This document shows positions 43,811 through 53,484 of a stretch of 64,000 bases of DNA, in pieces; the stretch's first letter is position 1; each line of letters opens with the position of its first letter. The notes beneath the pieces were generated by a model. The model was not told the origin of the DNA. It ran no database searches and saw nothing but the letters and a program-made list of their open reading frames with translations. The position numbers were made by a program, and so were the translations under genes. Source of the stretch: Acidianus ambivalens (lineage in GTDB: Archaea > Thermoproteota > Thermoprotei_A > Sulfolobales > Sulfolobaceae); contig NZ_CP045482.1 of assembly GCF_009729015.1 (NCBI RefSeq), forward strand, positions 1,360,001-1,424,000, in the 5' to 3' direction.

Positions 43811-46045
43811 ATGAAGGCTTATAGAATACTTATCTCTGGCATCGTACAAGGCGTAGGTTTTAGACCATTCATATATAGAATAGCTGTAAAATCTAATGTT
43901 TATGGCTATGTAAAAAATTTGGGCGGAAGCGAAGTAGAAGTTAAGATAATAGGCAGGGAAGAAAACATAAGCAAGTTCTTTTCCCTGCTTTTCTCTAAAA
44001 TTCCACCACCAGCTAAAATTGAAAAAATATTGATAGAAGAAGAAAATATCCAAGACATACACGAGTTTAAAATTTTGCCTAGCGGCAACGTAGTAAATGA
44101 ACCTAGTCAAATACCTCCAGACCTATCAATATGCGACGATTGTTTAAGAGAGATTTTGAATCCTAAAGATAGACGATATAAATATCCCTTCAATAGTTGT
44201 GCCTATTGCGGACCAAGGTATTCAATGCTTTATAAAATTCCTTATGATAGAGAAAACACTGCTATGAGAGATTTTCCCTTGTGTGATAAATGTAAGGCAG
44301 AATATGAAGATCCCGAAAACGAGAGACGATTTGATGCACAGGGAATAAGTTGTCCTATTTGCGGCCCGAAAGTTTTCCTTTCCACAATTGATGGAGAAAT
44401 AATACAAGACAAAGATCCCATAGCTACTGCCGCTAAGCTTATTGAGGAAGGGTATATTTTGGCAATAAAAGGAATAGGAGGTTTTCACATTGCAGCTAAT
44501 CCATTTGACGATGACGTTGTGATAAAACTAAGAGAAAGGAAAAACAGACCTCAACAGCCTTTTGCACTAATGGCTTTATCCGTAGACGTTATTAAAAAAT
44601 ACGCTGAAGTAAGCCAATTAGAAGAAGAATTACTAAAATCCTTAGAGAGACCTATAGTATTACTCAAGAAGAAGGAGTATTCAGAAATTTCCAAGTACGT
44701 ATCTCCTTACCTAGATAGAGAAGGATTCTTCTTATATTATACTGGATTGCATTATTTACTACTCGACAATCTTAAGGAAAAAATATCAATAATGACGAGC
44801 GGAAATAAGCACGCCTTACCAATGTGCACCGATGAGGAATGCGTGAAAACTAAATTAAAGGGAGTTGTGGATTATGTTTTATATCATAATAGAAAAATTG
44901 TAAATAGAGTTGATGACAGCGTGATAAGAATATCTGCAGGGAGAATTATGTTCCTCAGGAGGAGCAGAGGGTATGCCCCTACATGGATAAGAATAAAGAA
45001 AAAATTGAGAAAAGTTGCAGTAGCGGTTGGCGCAGAACTGCAGAACGTTGGTGCTGTAGCTTTCGACGATAAGGTTATCCTTACTCAATACATAGGTGAC
45101 ACCGACGAGTTAAACACTCTTGAAGATCTGGAAAAATATATAAAGTTCTTCTTAAATACCTACCATCTAACTCCTCAAGTTATAATAGCAGATAAGAATC
45201 CGGCATACCAAAGTACTAGACTTGCTTCAAAACTTTCAGAAGAATACTCAGCAGAGCTGGTACAAGTGCAACATCACTTAGCTCACGGACTAAGCGCCAT
45301 GGCTGAGTATGGCCTCCAAGAGGCTGTAGGAATAATAATTGATGGCATTGGTTACGGAGACGACGGTAACGGATGGGGCGGAGAGGTAATCAACATAAAA
45401 GATCATGGAGAAAAATATTCAAGAGAATATCATTTAAAATATGTACCTTATACCGGTGGAGACATAAATTCGTTAAAACCTGATAGAATGCTAGCACTAT
45501 TTCTCTCAACTTTTATGGATTGGAACGAAATTCGAAATTATGTCAAATTAAATGATATGGAACTAAAAGTATTAGAGTATCAAACGAGGAAAAACAGATT
45601 ATTTACCTCAAGTACAGGAAGATTTTTGGACTCAGTCTCGGCTTTACTAGATATTTGTCATTATAGAACTTACGAAGGAGAACCGGCAATAAAGCTTGAG
45701 GCCTTTGCAAGAAACGGTAAGTTACTAGATTTCGAGTTTCCAATAATTAATAACGAAATAGACACAACGTCGGCATTTAAGTGGATAATTGAAAACGGAA
45801 TTCAAGATAAGCCAAGTATTGCGTATACTATACAATACAAATTAGGAAAAGCGTTAGTTCAAGCCGCTTTGAAGCTTAATCCAGAAAAAATAGTAGTATC
45901 TGGTGGAGCATCAGTTAATGAGTATATACTAAAAGGCATGATAGAAAATTCCGAGGGAGTCGAAATACTTACTCAATCTAAAGTACCGCCTGGAGATGGA
46001 GGAATAGCATTGGGACAAGTCTATTACATCAGTGAGGAAAAATGA
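43811..46045 (+). CDS. hypF: Hydrogenase maturation carbamoyltransferase HypF
   Basis: A 744-residue, full-length HypF: acylphosphatase domain (SGIVQGVGFRPFIYRIA), two zinc pairs (CDDCLRE...CAYCGPRYS; CDKCKAEY...CPICGPKVF) within residues 105-195, a YrdC-like domain with GIGGFHIAANPFDDD, and a Kae1-like end with VQHHLAHGLSAMAE and VSGGASVNEY. It makes the cyanide ligand precursor for HypE from carbamoyl phosphate. It overlaps the downstream protease gene by 4 bases. Confidence 0.95.
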   Translation: MKAYRILISGIVQGVGFRPFIYRIAVKSNVYGYVKNLGGSEVEVKIIGREENISKFFSLLFSKIPPPAKIEKILIEEENIQDIHEFKILPSGNVVNEPSQIPPDLSICDDCLREILNPKDRRYKYPFNSCAYCGPRYSMLYKIPYDRENTAMRDFPLCDKCKAEYEDPENERRFDAQGISCPICGPKVFLSTIDGEIIQDKDPIATAAKLIEEGYILAIKGIGGFHIAANPFDDDVVIKLRERKNRPQQPFALMALSVDVIKKYAEVSQLEEELLKSLERPIVLLKKKEYSEISKYVSPYLDREGFFLYYTGLHYLLLDNLKEKISIMTSGNKHALPMCTDEECVKTKLKGVVDYVLYHNRKIVNRVDDSVIRISAGRIMFLRRSRGYAPTWIRIKKKLRKVAVAVGAELQNVGAVAFDDKVILTQYIGDTDELNTLEDLEKYIKFFLNTYHLTPQVIIADKNPAYQSTRLASKLSEEYSAELVQVQHHLAHGLSAMAEYGLQEAVGIIIDGIGYGDDGNGWGGEVINIKDHGEKYSREYHLKYVPYTGGDINSLKPDRMLALFLSTFMDWNEIRNYVKLNDMELKVLEYQTRKNRLFTSSTGRFLDSVSALLDICHYRTYEGEPAIKLEAFARNGKLLDFEFPIINNEIDTTSAFKWIIENGIQDKPSIAYTIQYKLGKALVQAALKLNPEKIVVSGGASVNEYILKGMIENSEGVEILTQSKVPPGDGGIALGQVYYISEEK

Positions 46046-46541
46046 AAGTCATAATAGGAGTAGGAAATATTTTTATGAAAGACGATGGTTGCGGAAGCTT
46101 TATAGCCCAAGCATTAGACGGATTAATTCCAATAGATGTTAAAGACTTGGGAATGGGAAGTTTATCTATCATAGATGATATAAGGGATTATGATGAAATA
46201 ATCATTATTGATGCAGCGGATATAGATAGTGACGTAGAAGTTTTCGAAATAAAAACTGAATTAGAAGATGAAATTCCTCAAGCAGTGATTTCAATGTCTT
46301 TAGGTGGCTCCCACTCCATGTCTATGTGAGATTTACAATCTTAAATTCTGATGGCAAAAATAGAAAAATTATTGTAATAGGCTGCAAGCCAAAGGAAATC
46401 AATGTAGGATATGGTTTAAGCGAAGAAATGATTAAAAACGGATTAAAAGTAATAGAAAAATTGAAAGAATTTATAGATTTTGACGAGGAGGAGGCAAAGA
46501 AACGATTTCTTTCAATTATACGACAAATTACGAACCAATAA
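46042..46541 (+). pseudogene. Hydrogenase maturation protease (HycI/HyaD-like), frameshifted
   Basis: The first frame gives VIIGVGNIFMKDDGCGSFIA and IIIDAADIDSDVEVF, the metal-binding protease core, ending SLGGSHSMSM. From 46326 a second frame continues VRFTILNSDGKNRKIIVIGC and INVGYGLSEEM. One G missing in ATGTGAGA (expected ATGGTGAGA) explains the break. Unless the base is a sequencing error or a programmed shift restores it, the protease is not made. It would remove the C-terminal tail of the large subunit. Confidence 0.75.
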
Positions 46542-46571
46542 TGTAACAAACTTGGAGAAAGCGAATAACAT

Positions 46572-46910
46572 TTATATTCTATTTGAAATTACTTTGATTA
46601 TACTAGCCAAAGTCTTTACTTCACGTAGGTTCATTCTTTCCTCATGAAAGCAATCGGTATGCAATTTCCAAGCGGCCTTCCAGATATCTTTTAGCTCGAC
46701 TTTCTTTTTAACGACTTTAAACAAAAGTTCAGATTCCCAATAGTTTTTTGCGTTTACTTGATTTAATATTTCACTCATATTATCTACAATAGCTATATAC
46801 TTTAGAAAATCCTCCGTGGCTTTATAATATTTTTCACAAGCATCAACTAAATCTCCCTTATTCAAAAACTCATCAGCTTCCTCCAAATATTTAAGAATTA
46901 AATTTCTCAT
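46572..46910 (-). CDS. PaREP1/HEPN-like protein (copy 1)
   Basis: About 112 residues, all helical, starting at ATG 46910 (MRNLILKYLEEADEFLNKGD). The pattern KYLEEADEFLNKGDLVDACE with KYYKATEDFLKYIA is typical of PaREP1 proteins, which belong to the HEPN-like helical group. The function is unknown. A 72-base part of its gene is identical to one in the adjacent copy, whose 3' end it nearly abuts. Confidence 0.65.
   Translation of the reverse strand: MRNLILKYLEEADEFLNKGDLVDACEKYYKATEDFLKYIAIVDNMSEILNQVNAKNYWESELLFKVVKKKVELKDIWKAAWKLHTDCFHEERMNLREVKTLASIIKVISNRI
46819..46890 (-). repeat. 72-bp tract identical to 47123-47194
   Basis: The sequence encoding the EEADEFLNKGDLVDACEKYY stretch is base-identical in the two tandem PaREP1 genes. 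Outside this stretch they are only weakly similar. Confidence 0.85.
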
Positions 46911-47223
46911 TTGCAAGGTTGACAAGCTCAACCACATCTTGCCTATACATTTTTATTAATTCTGCATCAAGCTCTTTCCTTGCAGTATAAAGTAATGAAG
47001 CTCCCGCCCAATAAGAGATTATATTATCTCCTAAAATTTCAGCAAGCTTAGTTACTATATCCTCTATATTATCACCGTGAATGTTATATTTATATGCTAA
47101 GAGTATTATGGACTCTCTTGCAGCTTTATAATATTTTTCACAAGCATCAACTAAATCTCCCTTATTCAAAAACTCATCAGCTTCCTCCAAATATATTTCT
47201 GCTGAAGTTCTAATTAACATCAA
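46891..47223 (-). CDS. PaREP1/HEPN-like protein (copy 2)
   Basis: A 110-residue helical protein with IYLEEADEFLNKGDLVDACE, KYYKAARESIILLAYKYNIH and SYWAGASLLYTARKELD. It shares an identical 72-base tract with copy 1, but the rest diverges, indicating gene conversion. It lies next to the broken hydrogenase protease gene but opposes it. The function is unknown. Confidence 0.65.
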   Translation of the reverse strand: MMLIRTSAEIYLEEADEFLNKGDLVDACEKYYKAARESIILLAYKYNIHGDNIEDIVTKLAEILGDNIISYWAGASLLYTARKELDAELIKMYRQDVVELVNLANEKFNS

Positions 47224-47281
47224 GTAGTATATTTGCCTACTTACCTTAAAATAAATAATGGAAATCTACAACTTAGGACTA

Positions 47282-47540
47282 TTCTGACTCCACCCCACCC
47301 TGGAAGGGTGAGGGTTCCTCTGTGAGCGGTTCATCGTTCCCACCATCTATTCGGGCTTATATCGCAGTCGGGGTAGTCAGAGAGCCCCAGAAAGGGAACT
47401 TTCATCGTATAGCTCTAGTCCCTTGAAGGGAGATACTGGTTGCTCCTCCCTCAGTCCCATTCAGCAAGGAGCGTCGTTAGCGTCACTAAAAGAGATATTT
47501 AAACTTTCATCATTCCCGCTCCTTCACGAGGCTTTCAATC
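47282..47540. repeat. About 259-bp tnpB-derived repeat (copy B)
   Basis: This is the second copy of the repeat at 34783-35040. Differences are scattered and include small insertions. Its end carries a hairpin CACCCTGGAAGGGTG and then GTGGAGTCAGAAT on the minus strand, similar to the right border of the tnpB element at 42331. Confidence 0.6.
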
Positions 47541-47599
47541 TTCTGAAAAAATAAGAGTTACCGTTAAGATGGACAGTTCATGATATCTCAAAGTCTTTA

Positions 47600-48715
47600 T
47601 TATTGATTTTCCTCGCTAGGCTGGATTACTCTAACTCCTACGTTAAACATTTGTTTAATTACGTATTCAACTAGCCTAATATTTACACCTTTCTGACCTA
47701 TGAAGCCGCCAGACTCTTTCTTTAATCTCACTACGAGCTCGTTACCTTGAAAATCTACATCCTCAACGTGCTTAACTACCCAAGGTAAAGGATGCACCGC
47801 CCTTATTATATCCTTAAAGTCTAGTTTTAACTCCACCACTCTAACCCTCATCTTAGTATCGCTCTCTATTTCGTTAATCCTTTCTCCGCTTTTACCTATT
47901 AGTCTACCCGCGTTGCCCTCCTTTACTACTATCAACGCATCAGGGACGTGCTCCGAGGTTATATTAAGCTTTTTCTTCTCTTCTGAGAATTCAACCACAG
48001 TTATTATATCTGCATCCGGAGCGTGAATTTTTGCAGAATCCATTACCTTCTTTTCGGCTTCACTGAGCTTTCTGGACCTTAATTTATACTCCAGTAAAAG
48101 CCTTATTCCCCTCTTAGTCCCTGCCCTAACGATATCTTTTATTCCTAAGTCCACAACCTTTGCGTCTTTCTCGTTCAGTAACACTTCCCTTATAATTTCA
48201 GAAGAATCTGCCTCATTACTTAAAGTCTGGAAAACGGGGTCTCCGGCTATAATTAATCTTGAGTTCTTCCCTGCCCTTATGAACAGTTCTAGCACGCTTT
48301 CGGGCTTCATTAGCTGAACGTCATCTAAAAATATTATCGAATCGTTGAAAGACCTCCCTCTTAAGTACCTTGAATCGAGTACTTCTATCTTCCCAGAAGA
48401 GAACAGATCGTCTATAGTTTTCTCTTCCGCAAAACCGCCCAGAACGTCCTTTATGTAATCCTTTACCATATCTTCATACTTTTCATACTCTTTTCTGGTT
48501 AATTCTTCCTGAGTTACTACGTCAACTATGGGCTTTGCTACAATTAATTTTCTAAATTTACCTGAAGACACTGCATCAATACTGTAAGCTAATGAGAATA
48601 GGCTTTTCCCAGTTCCAGTGGGACCAAATACTCCTATAATATTATAATTGGAATTAGTAAGTGCATTAAGTAACTCTTCCTGGCCTTTACTCATAGGTTT
48701 GATTGACTCGAGCAT
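47600..48715 (-). CDS. PhoH-like ATPase with KH domains
   Basis: The 371-residue protein has an N-terminal P-loop domain: Walker A GPTGTGKSLFS near residue 31, KPIVDV, and IIFLDDVQLMKP (Walker B). From about residue 235 it continues into KH-like RNA-binding segments with GNAGRLIGKSGERINEI and SGGFIGQKGVNIRLVEYVI. The combination of PhoH ATPase with KH domains is widespread in archaea and suggests RNA binding. Alone, without an evident operon partner. Confidence 0.85.
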   Translation of the reverse strand: MLESIKPMSKGQEELLNALTNSNYNIIGVFGPTGTGKSLFSLAYSIDAVSSGKFRKLIVAKPIVDVVTQEELTRKEYEKYEDMVKDYIKDVLGGFAEEKTIDDLFSSGKIEVLDSRYLRGRSFNDSIIFLDDVQLMKPESVLELFIRAGKNSRLIIAGDPVFQTLSNEADSSEIIREVLLNEKDAKVVDLGIKDIVRAGTKRGIRLLLEYKLRSRKLSEAEKKVMDSAKIHAPDADIITVVEFSEEKKKLNITSEHVPDALIVVKEGNAGRLIGKSGERINEIESDTKMRVRVVELKLDFKDIIRAVHPLPWVVKHVEDVDFQGNELVVRLKKESGGFIGQKGVNIRLVEYVIKQMFNVGVRVIQPSEENQ

Positions 48716-48856
48716 ATGATAATTTTTGAAGAAGGATTTTTGAGGTTAACTCATCGTGCACGTATCCCCGTGCACTCCCAATTAATTACTTGCATGGAGA
48801 AATATTTAAGCTTGCACGTGCTCGATCTTTTACTTCGTAGTTGAATTCCTTAAATA

Positions 48857-49504
48857 ATGACTAAAGATGAGGTTCACGTAGCAATTGATGAGGCAGGAAA
48901 TCTAAATGATGAAAACCGTTTATAATTTCAGTAGTTTTAATTAACGATATAAACTGTTACCTAAATTTATACGAGGAAGCAATAAAGGATGCACAAAGGC
49001 TCACGGGCAAGAATATAAAATATTTTAAATGATCTGAAGATTCACCTAAGCAATTCAAGCTATGGAAGGACGTTAAAGGATTTTTCGTGAACAAGGTATT
49101 AAATAACCAACCGAGAATCTCATTAATTATAAAGAAGATAAATGAAACAAAATTAAGTAAGTACTCGGCGAAAATTTACGGAGAGATATTGGGCTTGCAT
49201 CTAAGGAAATACGTAGCAGGCAAGAGCATCGTTGTTCATTATGATAGAACTCCTATATTGAGAGAAAGTGATAAACAATGCATTATCATTAATTTCCATA
49301 AATGGTGGCTAAAGTCCTTAGAGTCGATTTTACCGATCATGATAAATGCAAATTAATTCATTCTGCAGACTCTCTGACATAGTAAGAGAGCATATAATGA
49401 AAAATGAACTTAAAGAAGAATATAGACAAAGAGTGGAAGAATATTTTAATATTGTAATCAAAAATTTCAAAATAAAGGAGGTAAACATTAAACACTATCA
49501 ATAG
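48857..49504 (+). pseudogene. DUF3800-like gene, multiple frameshifts
   Basis: Frames in order give MTKDEVHVAIDEAGNLNDEN (the DE(S/A)G start of DUF3800), then VVLINDINCYLNLYEEAIKD, NKVLNNQPRISLIIKKINE and HYDRTPILRESDKQC, then ADSLSDIVREHIMKNEL to KHYQ and a stop. Two or more stops and shifts separate them. DUF3800 proteins resemble RNase-H-like nucleases. Only remnants remain. Confidence 0.55.
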
Positions 49505-49561
49505 TCAGAAAGTGAAGTAGTATTTATCATAATTTATAAATTTAAGATATCATAATTAACT

Positions 49562-50134
49562 ATGTCATCTATTTTTGACAGCATAAATTCCTGGAATTAC
49601 AGACCTTTTAGAAGAATGGGAGTCACAATCTGCGAAGAACTGAGGATAGGTAAACTCGTTTCATCAATAATAAAGAGGATCAATCCTAAAAAAGTCCTGG
49701 AAATAGGTTGCGGTAACTGTTTAGTTACGTTAAGCGTTGAGAAAGAGACAAAAATTCCTTCCCTAATTTCAATAGAAGTATGGAACGAGGAAATTACAGA
49801 CAAGGAAGTTAAGGATTATTTAAAAGGTGAGGATTACAATTTAGTGGAGAACTTGTTTCCTTTACCTTTTAAAGAGAAAAGCTTCGATTTAGCTTATTCT
49901 GTCCTTTATTTTTATAATAAAATAAGAAAGGAAAGAAACGACTTAGCCAATGAGGTAAGCAAAGTAATAAAGGATAACGGATATTTCATACTTATTGAAC
50001 CAGAGATTGTTAGGAACATAAGGAAAGATTTCTTTAATGCAGGGTTTTCTGAAGTCGAATATCATGTAGACCAAGGAATATTCTTCTCACTAATGAAGAA
50101 AGTTGATACTAACATTCAAAGGAGCATTACGTGA
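49562..50134 (+). CDS. Class I SAM-dependent methyltransferase
   Basis: The 190-residue protein has VLEIGCGNCLVTLSVEK near residue 42, an acidic strand end ISIEVWNEEI and PFKEKSFDLAYSVLYFYN, which is the order of class I enzymes. It is short at the C-terminus. The substrate is unknown. It is preceded by AT-rich DNA with a weak TATA-like stretch and followed by a tnpB remnant. Confidence 0.75.
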   Translation: MSSIFDSINSWNYRPFRRMGVTICEELRIGKLVSSIIKRINPKKVLEIGCGNCLVTLSVEKETKIPSLISIEVWNEEITDKEVKDYLKGEDYNLVENLFPLPFKEKSFDLAYSVLYFYNKIRKERNDLANEVSKVIKDNGYFILIEPEIVRNIRKDFFNAGFSEVEYHVDQGIFFSLMKKVDTNIQRSIT

Positions 50135-50149
50135 TAAGGTCTTGGTATT

Positions 50150-50370
50150 CCCAGCACTCGCATATTAGGGGTCGGACTTTCATTGAGGTTTCATGAATTT
50201 GTATTTAACCCCTCGTCCTCATACCCCTTGTCCGGCTCCCTATGCCATCTACGGGAGCGGTAGTTAAACCACTCCCTTCGAGGACATGGGAAGCCTCATC
50301 GAACCCATCCTCCCCCTCACATTGCTCCTCGAGTTCACTGTAGGGCCCTCTTCTACATGTTAGTATGTAA
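50150..50370 (-). mobile_element. 3' remnant of another tnpB element
   Basis: This GC-rich stretch encodes on the minus strand a TnpB-like end (SNVRGRMGSMRLPMSSKGVV then stop). It is followed by a structured border with GCTCCC/GGGAGC stem. The remainder of the element is gone. The border could still specify a guide-RNA-like transcript; nothing shows it does. Confidence 0.55.
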
Positions 50371-50524
50371 CGGAAAAATTATAAACTTTCGTTAAGGGAT
50401 AGTTAGGAATGTTGAATGACAACAAATGGCATTAATTTCACGGCTTATCTGAAACTGTTGACAACGGCAATAACCATAAACAGACTGGGAAAACGATATA
50501 TCTTTTATTCTATGATATATCTTT

Positions 50525-51661
50525 ATGAACAGAAGAACGCTAACCTATGCAGTTATAATAGTTATTATAACTTTCTCATTAAGGGCTTCAAATAATATGA
50601 TAATTACGACTTTACCGCTCATTGCAAAGTACTATTTCCACTTTTCCAGCATTTTAATAGGGGTAATCTCTTCTTTAGCAATGCTCTCAGCTTTTATAGC
50701 TAGTGGGTTAATCAACTCAAGGCTTACGTCTTCTATAAGGAGAAAAGCGTTCATAACGTCTGCCATAATTTACTCAACGGCCTTCCCTTTATTTTACTTT
50801 TCAAATCCTTACAACGTTTGGTTGCTTACTTCCCTTGTAGGCTTCTCTTTAGGCATGATAATGCCTAACATAATCACATCTGCTGGACTTTTTCAAGATC
50901 AAAGAACCAGGGAAAGAATGCTCTCACTTTATACACTAGCTTTAAGTACTTCACTCATCATAGGGCCTTTAATAGAGTCAGCAATACTTCTTAAGTTTAC
51001 TTTATTCCAAGCTTTCCTATTTTTCTCAATACTTCCGGCATTAGTTGCAATATCTTCTTTCCTAGTTAAATTTCCGGAAGAGGAAGAAAACGAAAGAGTA
51101 AAAGTAAAGGTTTGGAAGAACCCTGGCTTTAGAATATCAATACTCCTTAATTTAATGTATGCATTACCTTTTGGTACTCTTACCACTTTCGGAGGAATTT
51201 ATGCGGTAGACTCATTTCACGCATCTTATTCCTTGGCGACTGCATTATTCGGAATGTTCTTTGCGACTTCCTTTTTAGGTAGGTTGATGATGACTATATT
51301 GCCTCCAAGAGATCTAGGGTTGCCAATATGGATTTCGGCTAGTTTAACTATAATAGGCTTATCTGCAATTTTCTTATCAAATTCTCTCATCCTTTACATA
51401 ATCGCGTTAATAATACTAGGAATACCTCACGGCCTGACTTACCCCACTTCACTAATTGCACTAACAAGAAGCTTTCCTGAGGAAGAAAGGAATGTCGCCA
51501 ATAGTTATTTTTCAGCTACGATGACTGCCTTTACTTCCTTCGTACCTATAATTATCTCAACTATAGTGAACTCTATAGGAATAAGGTATTCGTTTGCTTT
51601 GCTAATACCAGTATCTTTAGCATTCTTCATTGGAGTATTATGGAATGAAAGGTCTATCTGA
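50525..51661 (+). CDS. MFS transporter
   Basis: A 378-residue protein with eleven to twelve membrane helices. The opening YAVIIVIITFSLRASNNMII and the loop region SRLTSSIRRKAF resemble MFS antiporters, with PRDLGLP-like loop in the second half. The family is clear from helix pattern and loops; the substrate is not. It follows the GC-rich tnpB remnant, with a TATA-like sequence (TATATCTTTTATTC) just before it. Confidence 0.75.
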   Translation: MNRRTLTYAVIIVIITFSLRASNNMIITTLPLIAKYYFHFSSILIGVISSLAMLSAFIASGLINSRLTSSIRRKAFITSAIIYSTAFPLFYFSNPYNVWLLTSLVGFSLGMIMPNIITSAGLFQDQRTRERMLSLYTLALSTSLIIGPLIESAILLKFTLFQAFLFFSILPALVAISSFLVKFPEEEENERVKVKVWKNPGFRISILLNLMYALPFGTLTTFGGIYAVDSFHASYSLATALFGMFFATSFLGRLMMTILPPRDLGLPIWISASLTIIGLSAIFLSNSLILYIIALIILGIPHGLTYPTSLIALTRSFPEEERNVANSYFSATMTAFTSFVPIIISTIVNSIGIRYSFALLIPVSLAFFIGVLWNERSI

Positions 51662-51933
51662 CGATTATCGGCTAAGATATTATCCTAATTAATGATTTTC
51701 TCTTATGAAACTTATTATTATCTTAGAGTTGATAGAAATACATAGAAAATTGATATCATTTTAAGAGATTTAATGCCTTCAATAAGTTAAACAGTATAGA
51801 ATTTATTGATTTTTTTCAAATTAACTCAATATAATGAGAAGTAAGCTAAACTCGAGAAATGCTAGAGGAATTAAGCAACTTTATGAAACTTAGCCTTTAG
51901 AATTAACTATCGCCTATCTACGAATTTAAGAGA
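51662..51933. other. Non-coding AT-rich gap
   Basis: Between the MFS gene and the aspartic-protease-like frame I see no reading frame, RNA gene or clear repeat. It is AT-rich and may contain the MFS terminator. Confidence 0.5.
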
Positions 51934-52248
51934 TTATTTTAGAATTACTGTCAGCGAACTATTGATAAAATCTATTATCATTATTTCAGATATGTTCTTG
52001 AGAAAATTAATAGAAATCAAAGGAAATCTTCCATGATGAATAACATAAGAAATCTTGTATACTTTATCTCCTAAGCATAAGATTGCGTCGTTCCCTGCAT
52101 GCAATGTCACAGATCCAATAACAGTAGAAAACTTTTCAACCTTAGAAGGACTTAAGGATAATTCACTTGCTATATTAGCAGGGATAGCTATATCATAGCC
52201 TATAAATCCAGTATCTATTTTAAAGCTAGTTTGAAATAACTTCCTAAC
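51934..52248 (-). pseudogene. Retropepsin-like aspartic protease fold, start missing
   Basis: A 105-codon open frame with no ATG, GTG or TTG near its start reads KIDTGFIGYDIAIPANIASEL, then VIGSVTLHAGNDAILCLGD and FPLISINFLKNISEI with an IDF end. IDTGFxG followed by a glycine turn and SINFL is the pattern of clan AA single-domain aspartic proteases found in archaea and bacteria. The missing N-terminus suggests truncation, though an unusual start is possible. Confidence 0.45.
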
Positions 52249-52282
52249 ATTATTTTATAACCTTTTAGATGAATATTAACAC

Positions 52283-52645
52283 GTGATAATCTGCACTACA
52301 GTTAACGATAGCATGAAATTTGAAATTTTCTCCAAAGCGAAATACCTAGTATTAATGAATGAAAATGGAGAAATTATAGAAAAAAGAAATAATCCTGCAC
52401 TCAACTCTCCAATGAAAAGACCTGCTGTTGCTAAAGAATGCGTAGAGCTTAAGGCAAACGAAGTTATAGCTCCTCACGGTTCATTATGCTTCCCTTCATA
52501 TAGGATATTAAAGAAGGCAGGAATAAAGATGTTAATAGCAAATCCAGGAGAGGACTTAAGAATTAGCAACTTAAAAGAGGTAAATATGAAGGAAGTGATA
52601 TACTCCAGCTTTTTAGCAATGAAAGAAAGAATAACAGAACATTAA
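52283..52645 (+). CDS. NifX/NifB-like cofactor-binding domain protein
   Basis: The 120-residue protein has the dinitrogenase Fe-Mo-cofactor fold pattern: SKAKYLVLMNENGEIIEKRN, CVELKANEVIAPHGSLCFPS, then KKAGIKMLIANPGEDLR. Archaeal members are of unknown role and may bind metal clusters. It starts at GTG 52283. It lies 23 bases upstream of a creatininase-family gene on the same strand, suggesting one operon. Confidence 0.7.
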   Translation: MIICTTVNDSMKFEIFSKAKYLVLMNENGEIIEKRNNPALNSPMKRPAVAKECVELKANEVIAPHGSLCFPSYRILKKAGIKMLIANPGEDLRISNLKEVNMKEVIYSSFLAMKERITEH

Positions 52646-52668
52646 AGCTTTCTCACTTTTAATATTCT

Positions 52669-53373
52669 ATGCATTTACTTTACTCTACTAGGGATGAAGT
52701 TTTTAATAAAATTTCTTTACTCCCTGTTGGCAGTATTGAACAACATGGACCTCATTTACCAATGGGCACAGATGCAATTATTGCTGAAGAGATTGCTAAG
52801 AGAGTAGAGAGCGAATTTAAAGACGACGTGCTATTATTCCCTACAATTTATTATTCATGCTCTATCGAACATAGCGGCTTGCCTTATGTTGGAGTATCAT
52901 ATATTACATTCTATAACTACTTAGTAGAAGTAATAAAGAAGGCCTTAGAACTCTCGAAGGCAGTAATAATAGTTAATGCACACGGAGGAAACCAAGCTAT
53001 TCTAGAAGTGGTAAAAAGGGAAATAAATCTAAATAGAGAAGATAACAAAAAGGAGAGTAATAATAACAAAAAAGTATACGTATTTTATCCTGACTATAAT
53101 TTCTTTCAAGGCGAGGACTTGCATGCAGGAACTGTTGAGTCATCGGCTATAAAATATCTTTATCCATCCATTGTCAAAGAAAGCAAGGTTGGCAAAGATT
53201 TTTCAGTAAAAGAAGGAGTATTTGATACAATAACAACAGCAGAAGCTAATTCTCAAGGAATTATAAATATTGGAGAATTTAAAATTGATATAAATATTGG
53301 AGAGACATTTATAAGGCATAATATAAATAAATTAAAGGAATTGGTTCTTAAAATACTGAAAGAAAATAAATAA
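52669..53373 (+). CDS. Creatininase-family amidohydrolase
   Basis: The 234-residue protein has PVGSIEQHGPHLPMGTDA (near residue 17), SCSIEHSGLPYVG and VNAHGGNQAILEVVKRE, then EDLHAGTVESS. These hold the metal ligands Glu, His and Asp of creatininase/ArfB/MftE-type enzymes. The family includes formamide hydrolases in flavin synthesis and the mycofactocin peptidase. It probably uses zinc or iron; the substrate is open. It likely forms an operon with the NifX-like gene. Confidence 0.8.
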   Translation: MHLLYSTRDEVFNKISLLPVGSIEQHGPHLPMGTDAIIAEEIAKRVESEFKDDVLLFPTIYYSCSIEHSGLPYVGVSYITFYNYLVEVIKKALELSKAVIIVNAHGGNQAILEVVKREINLNREDNKKESNNNKKVYVFYPDYNFFQGEDLHAGTVESSAIKYLYPSIVKESKVGKDFSVKEGVFDTITTAEANSQGIINIGEFKIDINIGETFIRHNINKLKELVLKILKENK

Positions 53374-53484
53374 AAGGCATTTATTATTTTCTAATTATAG
53401 AAATTTTTTCATTTCATCTAAACTGGAACGCATACTATTTTTAAGTATTAATAGTGGAATAGCACATAAAGATCTTGAGCTAAA

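Noticed and set aside
43811..44110. Long minus-strand open frames antisense to hypF
   Set aside because: They have no recognisable family and run opposite to a clear, full-length HypF; they are frame shadows.
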